Assembly (NCBI GenBank): GCA_963966185.1
Contig: CAWZYM010000207.1
Span: 31,001-95,000, forward strand
Origin: Rhabditoides inermis
Taxonomy: Eukaryota; Nematoda; Chromadorea; Rhabditida; Rhabditidae
DNA: 64,000 nt
Direction: 5' to 3'
In this document: positions 14,405-27,100 of the stretch, one piece after another
How the letters are laid out: each line of letters opens with the position of its first letter
How positions within the stretch are numbered: position 1 is the first letter of the stretch
Translations under genes and position numbers: made by a program
The notes under the pieces: generated by a model
What the model was told of the DNA's origin: nothing
The model's input: the letters and a program-made list of their open reading frames with translations, nothing else
The model's database searches: none

Positions 14405-16114
14405 TCGACTTTTCGTACAGACGAGATAGAGGGTCCAATTTGTAAACTTAAGCTTCTATGGGCTAAAAAGCCCTTCTGTTAAAGTTTCAGATCGATCGGA
14501 CTTTGTCTTCATACAGTATTAGACATTTTTTGAGCGCGCGTTACTTGCTGGGGTCGCGCCCACCGGATTGCTCGCTACCAGCCGCCAGGTCAACCGATCG
14601 ATATCGAATAGTTGGCATTCGCAATCACTGACCCATATCCATTCAGTTGTGTCTTTTTTGATAGGAATATGTCTAAATATAACAATAATGGATTGAGTCA
14701 GTTGAAAAAGACAAAGTTTCTATCTTCAACGAATAACTTTGACAAAACGAAAAGTTGTAGGTTGAAAGTTTAGTAAAATTTTTCGAGACGTCAATAGATA
14801 GTGCTTTCTAACGATCAAATCAATCTCAAACTGTTTCAAACTTCTTCACACGTGCGCACAACGTGTTAGGGCGCGCCAGCCGGCTTCTTTTTCAAAGTCA
14901 TTGTAGACGTAATATAGAACTATGTACTGCTTCTTTTTTTCAGTTGAAACTAAGTTTTGAGTTTGTTACTTGTACTCTTGTTTATATTCAGCCTGAAATT
15001 CCGCTTTTCGATGCAGTACAGTGTCGAGTGGAAGTGAGGTGAGGTGAGAATCGAGTTCACCTTACATGTCATTTGGCAAGCACAGGCGGTCAAATTATAT
15101 TTTTAGAACGTGATAGAGTAGACAGTAGGGAGAGAAGACAGTAGAAAAGAGAGTAGTGATTTCTGTTAAAAAAGTTTTTTAATAACTGTCTTTTACAGTC
15201 GTTATAATCCAAGGCTCTGTCTTGTTTTCGGCTGAGAACAAATGGTACGGCTATATCATTGTTACTCTCTATGAGTAGTGAGATAAACGCAATACCAACA
15301 ACAATAAAAAAGGTAGCATAGTACTGTCTCTAGAAAGTTGTTGTCACCACAGCGGGGACGTGAAAGTATACAAGAGAGAGAATAGGAGAGAAAAAAGAGG
15401 AGAGAGAAATAGAGAGTAGACATAACTGTCTCTGCAGATGTGAGAGTGAGAGTGGAAGAGGTGACGAGAGGTGAAAGTAGACAGAAGAAAACATAGTAAT
15501 GTGTCTAGAAAGTTGTTGTCACAGTAGTAGAAAAAAGATGCAGTAGACAAACAAGAGCATAGCATGAGTATTATCTCTAGAAAGTTGACAGTAGACAATA
15601 GAAAATATAATACTGTTTCTAGAGAATATATTACTGAGAGGGAAAGAGAAAGAGAGAAAGAGATAGCGAGACAGTGGGAGAGGGAGAAGCGAGAAGAGAG
15701 AGAGAGGAGAGATAGGAGAGACTAGAACTGTGTCGAGAAAAGAGAGAGAGAGAGAGTGTGAGAGAGAGAGAGAGAGAGAAAAAAAAAGAGAGAGATAGGC
15801 GGGGGGGGAGGAGGGAGATAGGATGGAAAGTAGACAGAACAGTGTAGAGGAGAAAGAGATGGGGCGGTGTACATCTGTGAAACAGAAAATAAGTGAAAAA
15901 GAAGTAGGAGAGATGAGAGATAGTTAGAAAAGCCTAGGTTAAGCTACATATACAAAAAAACATAGAACTTGAACACTTCAACTACAACCCTTGCGTGTAT
16001 GTATCTTCGCAAGAATCATTAGAGAGAAATCAACTATCAAGACGAACTATTCTTCTATTCTTCTATTTTTGTATACCTAGTGCGGAGGCGCGCGACAGCG
16101 CGCCGGAGCGCTAG
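14405..16114 (+). mobile_element. Tandem duplicate of the Helitron interior and 3' end
   Basis: Near-identical repeat of 12,680-14,404 at an offset of 1,725-1,726 bp. Differences noticed are one extra T in a T run, a single A/T substitution and a shorter GA tract. It starts at TCGACTTTTCGTACAG, has no Helitron 5' end, and finishes with the hairpin and CTAG at 16,111-16,114. The next base is the first T of another full element. Confidence 0.85.
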
Positions 16115-17489
16115 TCCCCCTTTCATACTAATATTTACTATGGTGTCTGTCTGTCTGTCTGTCTGTCTGTCCTTCCGGAGAGATATCTCTTTTCAAAGTC
16201 TACTCTAACTACTCATTTTTTCTAGAAAGTTTCTTCAATACCTGAGAAAGCAAAATTCCAAATATCTCGTCAATAGCGATCTCCTAATCATAGTTATCAC
16301 CTAATCTCTTAACTATGGAGAAAAATTTCAAAATACTTCAATGAGAACCAAACTTGGAGAGTAGGTAAATCGACCTAGAAAAAGTCGATAGCCGCGATAC
16401 CAGCCGACTGTGACCTCATCTTCATGCCCAAATAGGCGAATGTACCCAAAATGCACCCAAAATTCATGATCTTCGATTTCTATAAAAATTGAATAGAAGA
16501 AAGATTACGTATAATAGATTATAGAAACTTGTTTCCTTTTTTGAAAAGTCACCAAATATGGCGAATGTGATCGACTTTTTGTACAGACGAGATAGAGGGT
16601 CCAATTTGTAAACTTAAGCTTTTATGGGCAAAAAAGCCCTTCTGTCAAAGTTTCAGATCGATCGGACTTTGTCTTCATACAGTATTAGACATTTTCTGAG
16701 CGCGCGTTACTTGCTGGGGTCGCGCCCACCGGATTGCTCGCTACCAGCTGCCAGGTCAACCGATCGATATCGAATAGTTGGCATTTGCAATCACTGACCC
16801 TTATCCACTCAGTTGTGTCTTTTTTGATAGGAATATGTCTAAATATAACAATAATGGATTGAGTCAGTGGAAAAAAGACAAAATTTCTATCTTCAACGAA
16901 TAACTTTGACAAAACGAAAAGTTGAAGGTTGAAAGTTAAGTAAAATGTTTCGAGACGTCAATAGATAGTGCTTTCTAACGATCAAATCAACCTCAAACTG
17001 TTTCAAGCTCCTTCACACGTGCGCACAACGTGTGAGGGCGCGCCAGCCGGGTTTTTTTCTCGAAGTCATTGTAGACGTAATATAGAACTATGTACTGCTT
17101 CTTTTTTTTAGTTGAAACTTAGTTTTGAGTTTATTACTTGTACTCTTGTACATATTCAGCCTGAATTTCCGTTTTTCGATGCAGTACAGTGTCGAGTGGA
17201 AGTGAGGTGAGGTGAGAACCGAGTTCACCTTACATGTCATTTGGCAAGCACAGGCGGTCAAATTATATTTTTAGAACGTGAGAGAGTAGACAGTAGGGAG
17301 AGAAGACAGTAGAGAAGAGAGTGGTACTTTCTGTTTAAAAATGTTTTCATATAACAAGTCGCAGTGACTACTGCAGATGTGAGAATAGAAGAGTAGATAG
17401 AAGGTGCCATAGTACTGTCTCTAGAAAATTGTTGTCACCGATGCGGAGACGTGAGAATAGACAAGAGAAAGACAGAGAGAGATAGAGAT

Positions 17490-17521
<32 letters not shown>

Positions 17522-17850
17522 GGGGGAGGAGGAGGGAGGAGAGAGAGTAGGCATAACTGTCTCTCGAAAGTCGCAGTGACTACTGCAGACAGAGTAGAAG
17601 AGTAGATAGAAAACACCATAGTAATTTCTCTAGAATGTTGTTGTCACCGCTGCGGAGACGTGAGAATAGACGAGAGAGAGAAAAGAAAGTGAGAAAGAGA
17701 GAGACGGAGAAGTGAGAGTAGAAGGGTAGACAGAAGATACCATAGTAATTTTTCTAGAATGTTGTTGTCACCGCTGCGGAGACGTGAAAATAGACGAGAG
17801 AGAAATAAAAGAAAGTGAGAAAGAGAGAGACGGAGGTAGAGAGAGAAAGG

Positions 17851-17898
<48 letters not shown>

Positions 17899-18137
17899 AA
17901 GAAAGAGAGAGAAGAGAAAAGGTAGGGGAGAGAGATGGGGGATGAGGAATTAATGAGTTGAAAACAGAGAAAATGAGAAAGAAAACAGAAGAAAAAATAG
18001 GAGAGATATAGTTAAAACAGACAGAACTTGAAAGAGCTGCATGTTTCTACGCAAAAAACAACTATTTTTCTATTTTGTCTATTCTTGTATATTGTTTGCC
18101 TAGTGCGGAGGCGCGCGACAGCGCGCCGGAGCGCTAG
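16115..18137 (+). mobile_element. Complete non-autonomous Helitron-like element
   Basis: Runs from TCCCCCTTTCATACTAA to CTAG (18,134-18,137). The 3' hairpin GGCGCGC-GACA-GCGCGCC lies at 18,110-18,127, followed by T of the satellite (TCACTCTTCAT). The 5' end abuts the CTAG of the preceding copy, giving a head-to-tail array. The 5' satellite flank of the whole group (GAAAGTG) and the 3' flank (TCACTC) are contiguous in uninterrupted monomers, so the group occupies one target site without target duplication. Length is 2,023 bp. A 75-codon frame on the minus strand (16,685-16,912) matches nothing I recognise and is probably fortuitous. Confidence 0.85.
17460..17895. repeat. GA-rich tandem segments in Helitron
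   Basis: Several diverged repeats of a roughly 120-bp module, each built as TTGTTGTCACCG(C)TGCGGAGACGTGA plus a GA tract, ending in a long pure (GA)n run at about 17,856-17,893. This element has more copies of the module than the elements at 12-16 kb. Confidence 0.75.
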
Positions 18138-21100
18138 TCACTCTTCATACAATTTTCAACTTTTCGTTTTAGTCGCTCATTCTAGCTGATTGCGATGTCT
18201 GTCGTCGGTGTAAAAAGACGAGATTCGATGAGAGACGAGACAGTCATAAACAGTCTGGACAGACTAAAACGGAGCTGCTGAACATTTTAAAAAAAATGTC
18301 ACTCTTCATACAAATTTCAACTTTTCGTTTTAGTCGTTCGTTCTAGTTGATTGCGATGTCTGTCGTCGGTGTAGAGAGACGAGATTCGATGAGAGACGAG
18401 ACAGTCATGTACAAACTGGACAGACTAAAACGGTGCTGCTAAACTGCTGAGCATTTAAAAAATGTCACTCTTCATACAAATTTCAACTTTTCGTTTTAGT
18501 CGCTCATTCTAGCTGATTGCGATGTCTGTCGTCGGTGTAAAGAGACGAGATTCGATGAGAGACGAGACAGTCATACACAGTCTGGACAGACTAAAACGAT
18601 GCTGCTAAACAATTCAAAAATGGTCACTCTTCATACAAATTTCAACTTTTCCTTTTAGTCGCTCATTCTAGCTGATTGTGATGTCTGTCGTCGGTGTAAA
18701 AAGACGAGATTCGATGAGAGACGAGACAGTCATAAACAGTCTGGACAGACTAAAACGGAGCTGCTGAACATTTTAAAAAAAATGGTCACTCTTCATACAA
18801 ATTTCAACTTTTCCTTTTAGTCGCTCATTCTAGCTGATTGTGATGTCTGTCGTCGGTGTAAAGAGACGAGATTCGATGAGAGACGAGACAGTCATATACA
18901 GTCTGGACAGACTAAAACGAAGCTGCTAAACAATTCAAAAATGGTCACTCTTCATACAAATTTCAACTTTTCCTTTTAGTCGCTCATTCTAGCTGATTGT
19001 GATGTCTGTCGTCGGTGTAAAAAGACGAGATTCGATGAGAGACGAGACAGTCATAAACAGTCTGGACAGACTAAAACGGAGCTGCTGAACATTTTAAAAA
19101 AAATGTCACTCTTCATACAAATTTCAACTTTTCGTTTTAGTCGTTCGTTCTAGTTGATTGCGATGTCTGTCGTCGGTGTAGAGAGACGAGATTCGATGAG
19201 AGACGAGACAGTCATGTACAAACTGGACAGACTAAAACGGTGCTGCTAAACTGCTGAGCATTTAAAAAATGTCACTCTTCATACAAATTTCAACTTTTCG
19301 TTTTAGTCGCTCATTCTAGCTGATTGCGATGTCTGTCGTCGGTGTAAAGAGACGAGATTCGATGAGAGACGAGACAGTCATACACAGTCTGGACAGACTA
19401 AAACGATGCTGCTGAACATTTTAGAAAGGGTCACTCTTCATACAAATTTCAACTTTTCGTTTTAGTCGCTGATTCTATCTGATTGCGATGTCTGTCGTCG
19501 GTGCAGAGAGACGAAATTCGATGAGAGACGAGACAGTCATACACAGTCTGGACAGACTGAAAAGATGCTGCTGAAGATTTGAAAGAAGGGTCACTCTTTA
19601 AACAAATTTCAACTTTTCCTTTTAGTCGCTGATTCTATCTGATTGCGATGTCTGTCGTCGGTGTAGAGAGACGAGATTCGATGAGAGACGAGACAGTCAT
19701 ACACAGTCTGGACAGACTGAAAAGATGCTGCTGAAGATTTGAAAAAAGGGTCACTCTTTAGACAAATTTCAACTTTTCCTTTTAGTCGCTGATTCTATCT
19801 GATTGCGATGTGTGTCGTCGGTGTAGAGAGACGAGATTCGATGAGAGACGAGACAGTCATACACAGTCTGGACAGACTAAAACGGTGCTGCTGAACATTT
19901 TAGAAAGGGCCACTCTTCATACAAATTTCAACTTTTCCTTTTAGTCGCTCATTCTAGCTGATTGCGATGTCTGTCGTCGATGTAGAGAGACAAGATTCGA
20001 TGAGAGACGAGACAGTCATACACAGTCTGGACAGACTGAAACGGTGCTGCTGAACATTTAAGAAAGAGCCACTCTTTATACAAATTTCAACTTTTCGTTT
20101 AAGTCGCTCATTCTAGCTGATTACGATGTCTGTCGTCAGTGTAGAGAGACAAGATTCGATGAGAGACGAGACAGTCATACACAGTCTGGACAGACTGAAA
20201 CGGTGCTGCTGAACATTTAAAAAAGGGCCACTCTTCATACAAATTTCAACTTTTCGTTTTAGTCGCTCATTCTAGCTGATTGCGATGTCTGTCGTCGATG
20301 TAGAGAGACGAGATTCGATGAGAGACGAGACAGTCATACACAGTCTGGACAGACTGAAACGGTGCTGCTGAACATTTTAGAAAGGGCCACTCTTCATACA
20401 AATTTCAACTTTTCGTTTTAGTCGCTCATTCTAGCTGATTACGATGTCTGTCGTCAGTGTAGAGAGACGAGATTCGATGAGAGACGAGACAGTCATACAC
20501 AGTCTGGACAGACTAAAACGGTGCTGGTAAACATTTTAGAAAGGGTCACTCTTTATACAAATTTCAACTTTTCCTTTTAGTCGCTCATTCTAGCTGATTA
20601 CAATGTCTGTCGTCAGTGTAGAGAGACGAGATTCGATGAGAGACGAGACAGTCATACACAGTCTGGACAGACTGGAAAGATGCTGCTAAAGATTTAAAAA
20701 AGGGTCACTCTTTATACAAATTTCAACTTTTCGTTTTAGTCGCTCATTCTAGCTGATTACGATGTCTGTCGTCAGTGTAGAGAGACGAGATTCGATGAGA
20801 GACGAGACAGTCATACACAGTCTGGACAGACTAAAACGGTGCTGGTGAACATTTTAAAAAGGGTCACTCTTTATACAAATTTCAACTTTTCGTTTTAGTC
20901 GCTCATTCTAGCTGATTACAATGTCTGTCGTCGATGTAGAGAGACGAGATTCGATGAGAGACGAGACAGTCATACACAGTCTGGACAGACTAAAACGGAG
21001 CTGCTGAACATTTTAGAAAGGGTCACTCTTCATACAAATTTCAACTTTTCCCTTTAGTCGCTGATTCTATCTGATTGCGATGTGTGTCGTCAGTGCAGAG

Positions 21101-24100
21101 AGACGAGATATGATGAGAGACGAGACAGTCATACACAGTCTGGACAGAAAAAAACGGTGCTGCTGAACATTTAGAAAGGGTCACTCTTCATACAAATTTC
21201 AAATTTTCCTTTTAGTCGCTCATTCTAGCTGATTGCGATGTCTGTCGTCGATGTAGAGAGACGAGATTCGATGAGAGACGAGACAGTCATACACAGTCCG
21301 GACAGACTAAAACGGTGCTGCTGAACATTTAAAAAATGTCACTCTTCTTCATACAAATTTGAACTTTTCGTTTTAGTCGCTCATTCTATCTGATTGCGAT
21401 GTATGTCGTCGGTGTAGAGAGACGAGATTCGATGAGAGACGAGACAGTAATACACAGTCTGGACAGACTAAAACGGTGCTGCTGAACATTTTAGAAAGGG
21501 TCACTCTTCATACAAATTTCAACTTTTCGTTTTAGTCGCTTTTTTCTATCTGATTGCGATGTCTGTCGTCGGTGTAGAGAGTAGAGAGACGAGATTCGAT
21601 GAGAGACGAGACAGTCATACACAGTCTGGACAGACTAAAACGAAGCTGCTGAACATTTAAAAAGTCGTCACTTTTCATACAATTTTTAACTTTTCCTTTT
21701 AGTCGCTCATTCTAGCTGATTGCGATGTCTGTCGTCAGTGCAGAGAGACGAGATTCGATGAGAGACGAGACAGTCATACACAGTCTGGACAGACTAAAAC
21801 GGTGCTGCTGAACATTTTAGAAAGTGTCACTCTTCATACAAGTTTCAACTTTTCGTTTTAGTCGCTGATTCTATCTGATTACGATGTCTGTCGTCAGTGT
21901 AGAGAGACGAGATTCGATGAGAGACGAGACAGTCATATACAGTCTGGGCAGACTAAAACGAAGCTGCTAAACAATTCAAAAATGGTCACTCTTCATACAA
22001 ATTTCAACTTTTCCTTTTAGTCGTTCATTCTAGCTGATTGTGATGTCTGTCGTCGGTGTAAAGAGACGAGATTCGATGAGAGACGAGACAGTCATAAACA
22101 GTCTGGACAGACTAAAACGGAGCTGCTGAACATTTAAAAAAAAATGTCACTCTTCATACAAATTTCAACTTTTCGTTTTAGTCGTTCGTTCTAGCTGATT
22201 GCGATGTCTGTCGTCGGTGTAGAGAGACGAGATTCGATGAGAGACGAGACAGTCATGTACAAACTGGACAGACTAAAACGGTGCTGCTAAACTGCTGAGC
22301 ATTTAAAAAATGTCACTCTTCATACAAATTTCAACTTTTCGTTTTAGTCGCTCATTCTAGCTGATTGCGATGTCTGTCGTCGGTGTAAAGAGACGAGATT
22401 CGATGAGAGACGAGACAGTCATATACAATCTGGACAGACTAAAACGATGCTGCTGAACATTTTAAAAAAATGTCACTCTTCATACAAATTTCAACTTTTC
22501 GTTTTAGTCGTTCGTTCCAGCTGATTGCGATGTCTGTCGTCGGTGTAGAGAGACGAGATTCGATGAGAGACGAGACAGTCATATACAATCTGGACAGACT
22601 AAAACGATGCTGCTGAACATTTTAGAAAGGGTCACTCTTCATACAAATTTCAACTTTTCGTTTTAGTCGCTCATTCTAGCTGATTGCGATGTCTGTCGTC
22701 GGTGTAGAGAGACGAGATTCGATGAGAGACGAGACAGTCATATACAGTCTAGACAGACTAAAACGAAACTGCTGAACATTTTAAAAATGGTCACTTTTCA
22801 TACAAATTTCAACTTTTCCTTTTAGTCGCTCATTCTAGCTGATTGTGATGTCTGTCGTCGGTGTTAAGAGACGAGATTCGATGAGAGACGAGACAGTCAT
22901 ACACAGTCTGGACAGACTAAAACGGTGCTGCTAAACTGCTGAGCGTTTAAAAAATGTCACTCTTCATACAAATTTCAACTTTTCGTTTTAGTCGCTCATT
23001 CTAGCTGATTGCGATGTCTGTCGTCGGTGTAGAGAGACGAGATTCGATGAGAGACGAGACAGTCATATACAGTCTAGACAGACTAAAACGGTGCTGCTAA
23101 ACTGCTGAGCATTTAAAAAATGTCACTCTTCATACAAATTTCAACTTTTCGTTTTAGTCGCTCATTCTAGCTGATTGCGATGTCTGTCGTCGGTGTAAAG
23201 AGACGAGATTCGATGAGAGACGAGACAGTCATGTACAAACTGGACAGACTAAAACGGTGCTGCTAAACTGCTGAGCATTTAAAAAATGTCACTCTTCATA
23301 CAAATTTCAACTTTTCGTTTTAGTCGCTCATTCTAGCTGATTGTGATGTCTGTCGTCGGTGTAAAGAGACGAGATTCGATGAGAGACGAGACAGTCATAA
23401 ACAGTCTGGACAGACTAAAACGGAGCTGCTGAACATTTTAAAAAAATGTCACTCTTCATACAAATTTCAACTTTTCCTTTTAGTCGCTCATTCTAGCTGA
23501 TTGCGATGTCTGTCGTCGGTGTAGAGAGACGAGATTCGATGAGAGACGAGACAGTCATGTACAAACTGGACAGACTAAAACGGTGCTGCTAAACTGCTGA
23601 GCATTTAAAAAATGTCACTCTTCATACAAATTTCAACTTTTCGTTTTAGTCGCTCATTCTAGCTGATTGCGATGTCTGTCGTCGGTGTAGAGAGACGAGA
23701 TTCGATGAGAGACGAGACAGTCATATACAGTCTGGACAGACTAAAACGATGCTGCTGAACATTTTAGAAAGGGTCACTCTTCATACAAATTTCAACTTTT
23801 CGTTTTAGTCGCTCATTCTAGCTGATTGCGATGTCTGTCGTCGGTGTAGAGAGACGAGATTCGATGAGAGACGAGACAGTCATATACAGTCTAGACAGAC
23901 TAAAACGAAACTGCTGAACATTTTAAAAATGGTCACTTTTCATACAAGTTTCAACTTTTCCTTTTAGTCGCTCATTCTAGCTGATTGTGATGTCTGTCGT
24001 CGGTGTTAAGAGACGAGATTCGATGAGAGACGAGACAGTCATATACAGTCTAGACAGACTAAAACGAAACTGCTGAACATTTTAAAAATGGTCACTTTTC

Positions 24101-27100
24101 ATACAAATTTCAACTTTTCGTTTTAGTCGCTCATTCTAGCTGATTGCGATGTCTGTCGTCGGTGTAGAGAGACGAGATTCGATGAGAGACGAGACAGTCA
24201 TGTACAAACTGGACAGACTAAAACGGTGCTGCTGAACATTTCAGAAAGGGTCACTCTTCATACAAATTTCTACTTTTTCCTTTTAGTCGTTCATTCTATC
24301 TGATTGCGATGTCTGTCGTCGGTGTAAAGAGACGAGATTCGATGAGAGACGAGACAGTCATACACAGTTTGGACAGACTAAAACGGTGCTGCTGAACATT
24401 TTAGAAAGGGTCACTCTTCATACAAATTTCAACTTTTCGTTTTAGTCGCTCATTCTAGCTGATTGCGATGTCTGTCGTCGGTGTAGAGAGACGAGATTCG
24501 ATGAGAGACGAGACAGTCATACACAGTCTGGACAGACTAAAACGGTGCTGCTGAGTGAACAATTTAGTAAGAGTCACTCTTCATACAATATTCAACTTTT
24601 CGTTTTAGTCGCTCATTCTATCTGATTGCGATGTCTGTCGTCGGTGTAGAGAGACGAGATTCGATGAGAGACGAGACAGTCATATACAGTCTGGACAGAC
24701 TAAAACGAAGCTGCTGAACATTTTAAAAATGGTCACTCTTCATACAAATTTCAACTTTTCCTTTTAGTCGCTCATTCTAGCTGATTGCGATGTCTGTCGT
24801 CGGTGTAGAGAGACGAGATTCGATGAGAGACGAGACAGTCATACACAGTCTGGACAGACTAAAACGGTGCTGCTGAACATTTGAAAAAATGTCACTCTTC
24901 ATATAAATTTGAACTTTTCGTTTTAGTCGCTCATTCTATCTGATTGCGATGTATGTCGTCGGTGTAGAGAGACGAGATTCGATGAGAGACGAGACAGTAA
25001 TACACAGTCTGGACAGACTAAAACGGTGCTGCTGAACATTTTAGAAAGGGTCACTCTTCATACAAATTTCAACTTTTCGTTTTAGTCGCTTTTTCTATCT
25101 GATTGCGATGTCTGTCGTCGGTGTAGAGAGTAGAGAGACGAGATTCGATGAGAGACGAGACAGTCATACACAGTCTGGACAGACTAAAACGAAGCTGCTG
25201 AACATTTTAAAAAAATGTCACTTTTCATACAATTTTTAACTTTTCCTTTTAGTCACTCATTCTAGCTGATTGCGATGTCTGTCGTCAGTGCAGAGAGACG
25301 AGATTCGATGAGAGACGAGACAGTCATACACAGTCTGGACAGACTAAAACGGTGCTGCTGAACATTTTAGAAAGTGTCACTCTTCATACAAATTTCAACT
25401 GTTCGTTTTAGTCGCTCATTCTAGCTGATTGCGATGTCTGTCGTCGGTGTAGAGAGACGAGATTCGATGAGAGACGAGACAGTCATATACAGTCTGGACA
25501 GACTAAAACGAAGCTGCTGAACAATTAGAAAATGGTCACTCTTCATACAAATTTCAACTTTTCCTTTTAGTCGCTCATTCTAGCTGATTGTGATGTCTGT
25601 CGTCGGTGTAAAGAGACGAGATTCGATGAGAGACGAGACAGTCATATACAGTCTGGACAGACTAAAACGGAGCTGCTGAACATTTTAAAAAATGTCACTC
25701 TTCATACAAATTTCAACTTTTCGTTTTAGTCGCTCATTCTAGCTGATTGCGATGTCTGTCGTCGGTGTAAAGAGACGAGATTCGATGAGAGACGAGACAG
25801 TCATACACAGTCTGGACAGACTAAAACGATGCTGCTGAACATTTTAGAAAGGGTCACTCTTCATACAAATTTCAACTTTTCGTTTTAGTCGCTCATTCTA
25901 GCTGATTGCGATGTCTGTCGTCGGTGTAGAGAGACGAGATTCGATGAGAGACGAGACAGTCATATACAGTCTAGACAGACTAAAACGAAACTGCTCAACA
26001 TTTTAAAAATGGTCACTTTTCATACAAATTTCAACTTTTCCTTTTAGTCGCTCATTCTAGCTGATTGTGATGTCTGTCGTCGGTGTTAAGAGACGAGATT
26101 CGATGAGAGACGAGACAGTCATACACAGTTTGGACAGACTAAAACGGTGCTGCTGAACATTTTAGAAAGGGTCACTCTTCATATAAATTTCAACTTTTCG
26201 TTTTAGTCGCTCATTCTAGCTGATTGCGATGTCTGTCGTCGGTGTAGAGAGACGAGATTCGATGAGAGACGAGACAGTCATATACAGTCTAGACAGACTA
26301 AAACGAAACTGCTGAACATTTTAAAAATGGTCACTTTTCATACAAATTTCAACTTTTTGTTTTAGTCGCTCATTCTAGCTGATTGCGATATCTGTCGTCG
26401 GTGTAGAGAGACGAGATTCGATGAGAGACGAGACAGTCATACACAGTCCGGACAGACTAAAACGGTGCTGGTAAACATTTTAGAAAGGGTCACTCTTTAT
26501 ACAAATTTCAACTTTTCGTTTTAGTCGCTCATTCTAGCTGATTACAATGTCTGTCGTCAGTGTAGAGAGACGAGATTCGATGAGAGACGAGACAGTCATA
26601 CACAGTCTGGACAGACTAAAACGGTGCTGGTGAACATTTTAAAAAGGGTCACTCTTTATACAAATTTCAACTTTTCGTTTTAGTCGCTCATTCTAGCTGA
26701 TTACAATGTCTGTCGTCGATGTAGAGAGACGAGATTCGATGAGAGACGAGACAGTCATACACAGTCTGGACAGACTAAAACGGAGCTGCTGAACATTTTA
26801 GAAAGAGTCACTCTTCATACAAATTTCAACTTTTCCCTTTAGTCGCTGATTCTATCTGATTGCGATGTGTGTCGTCAGTTCAGAGAGACGAGATATGATG
26901 AGAGACGAGACAGTCATACACAGTCTGGACAGAAAAAACGGTGCTGCTGAACATTTAGAAAGGGTCACTCTTCATACAAATTTCAAATGTTCCTTTTAGT
27001 CGCTCATTCTAGCTGATTGCGATGTCTGTCGTCGATGTAGAGAGACGAGATTCGATGAGAGACGAGACAGTCATACACAGTCCGGACAGACTAAAACGGT

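Noticed and set aside
13618..15598. Two identical 84-codon minus-strand frames
   Set aside because: They are identical because the Helitron segment is duplicated, and the sequence is CT-rich with no domain. Not evidence of conservation.
16685..16912. 75-codon minus-strand frame in the Helitron as a helicase remnant
   Set aside because: No Rep or helicase motif is present, and the equivalent region in the other copies does not keep the frame.
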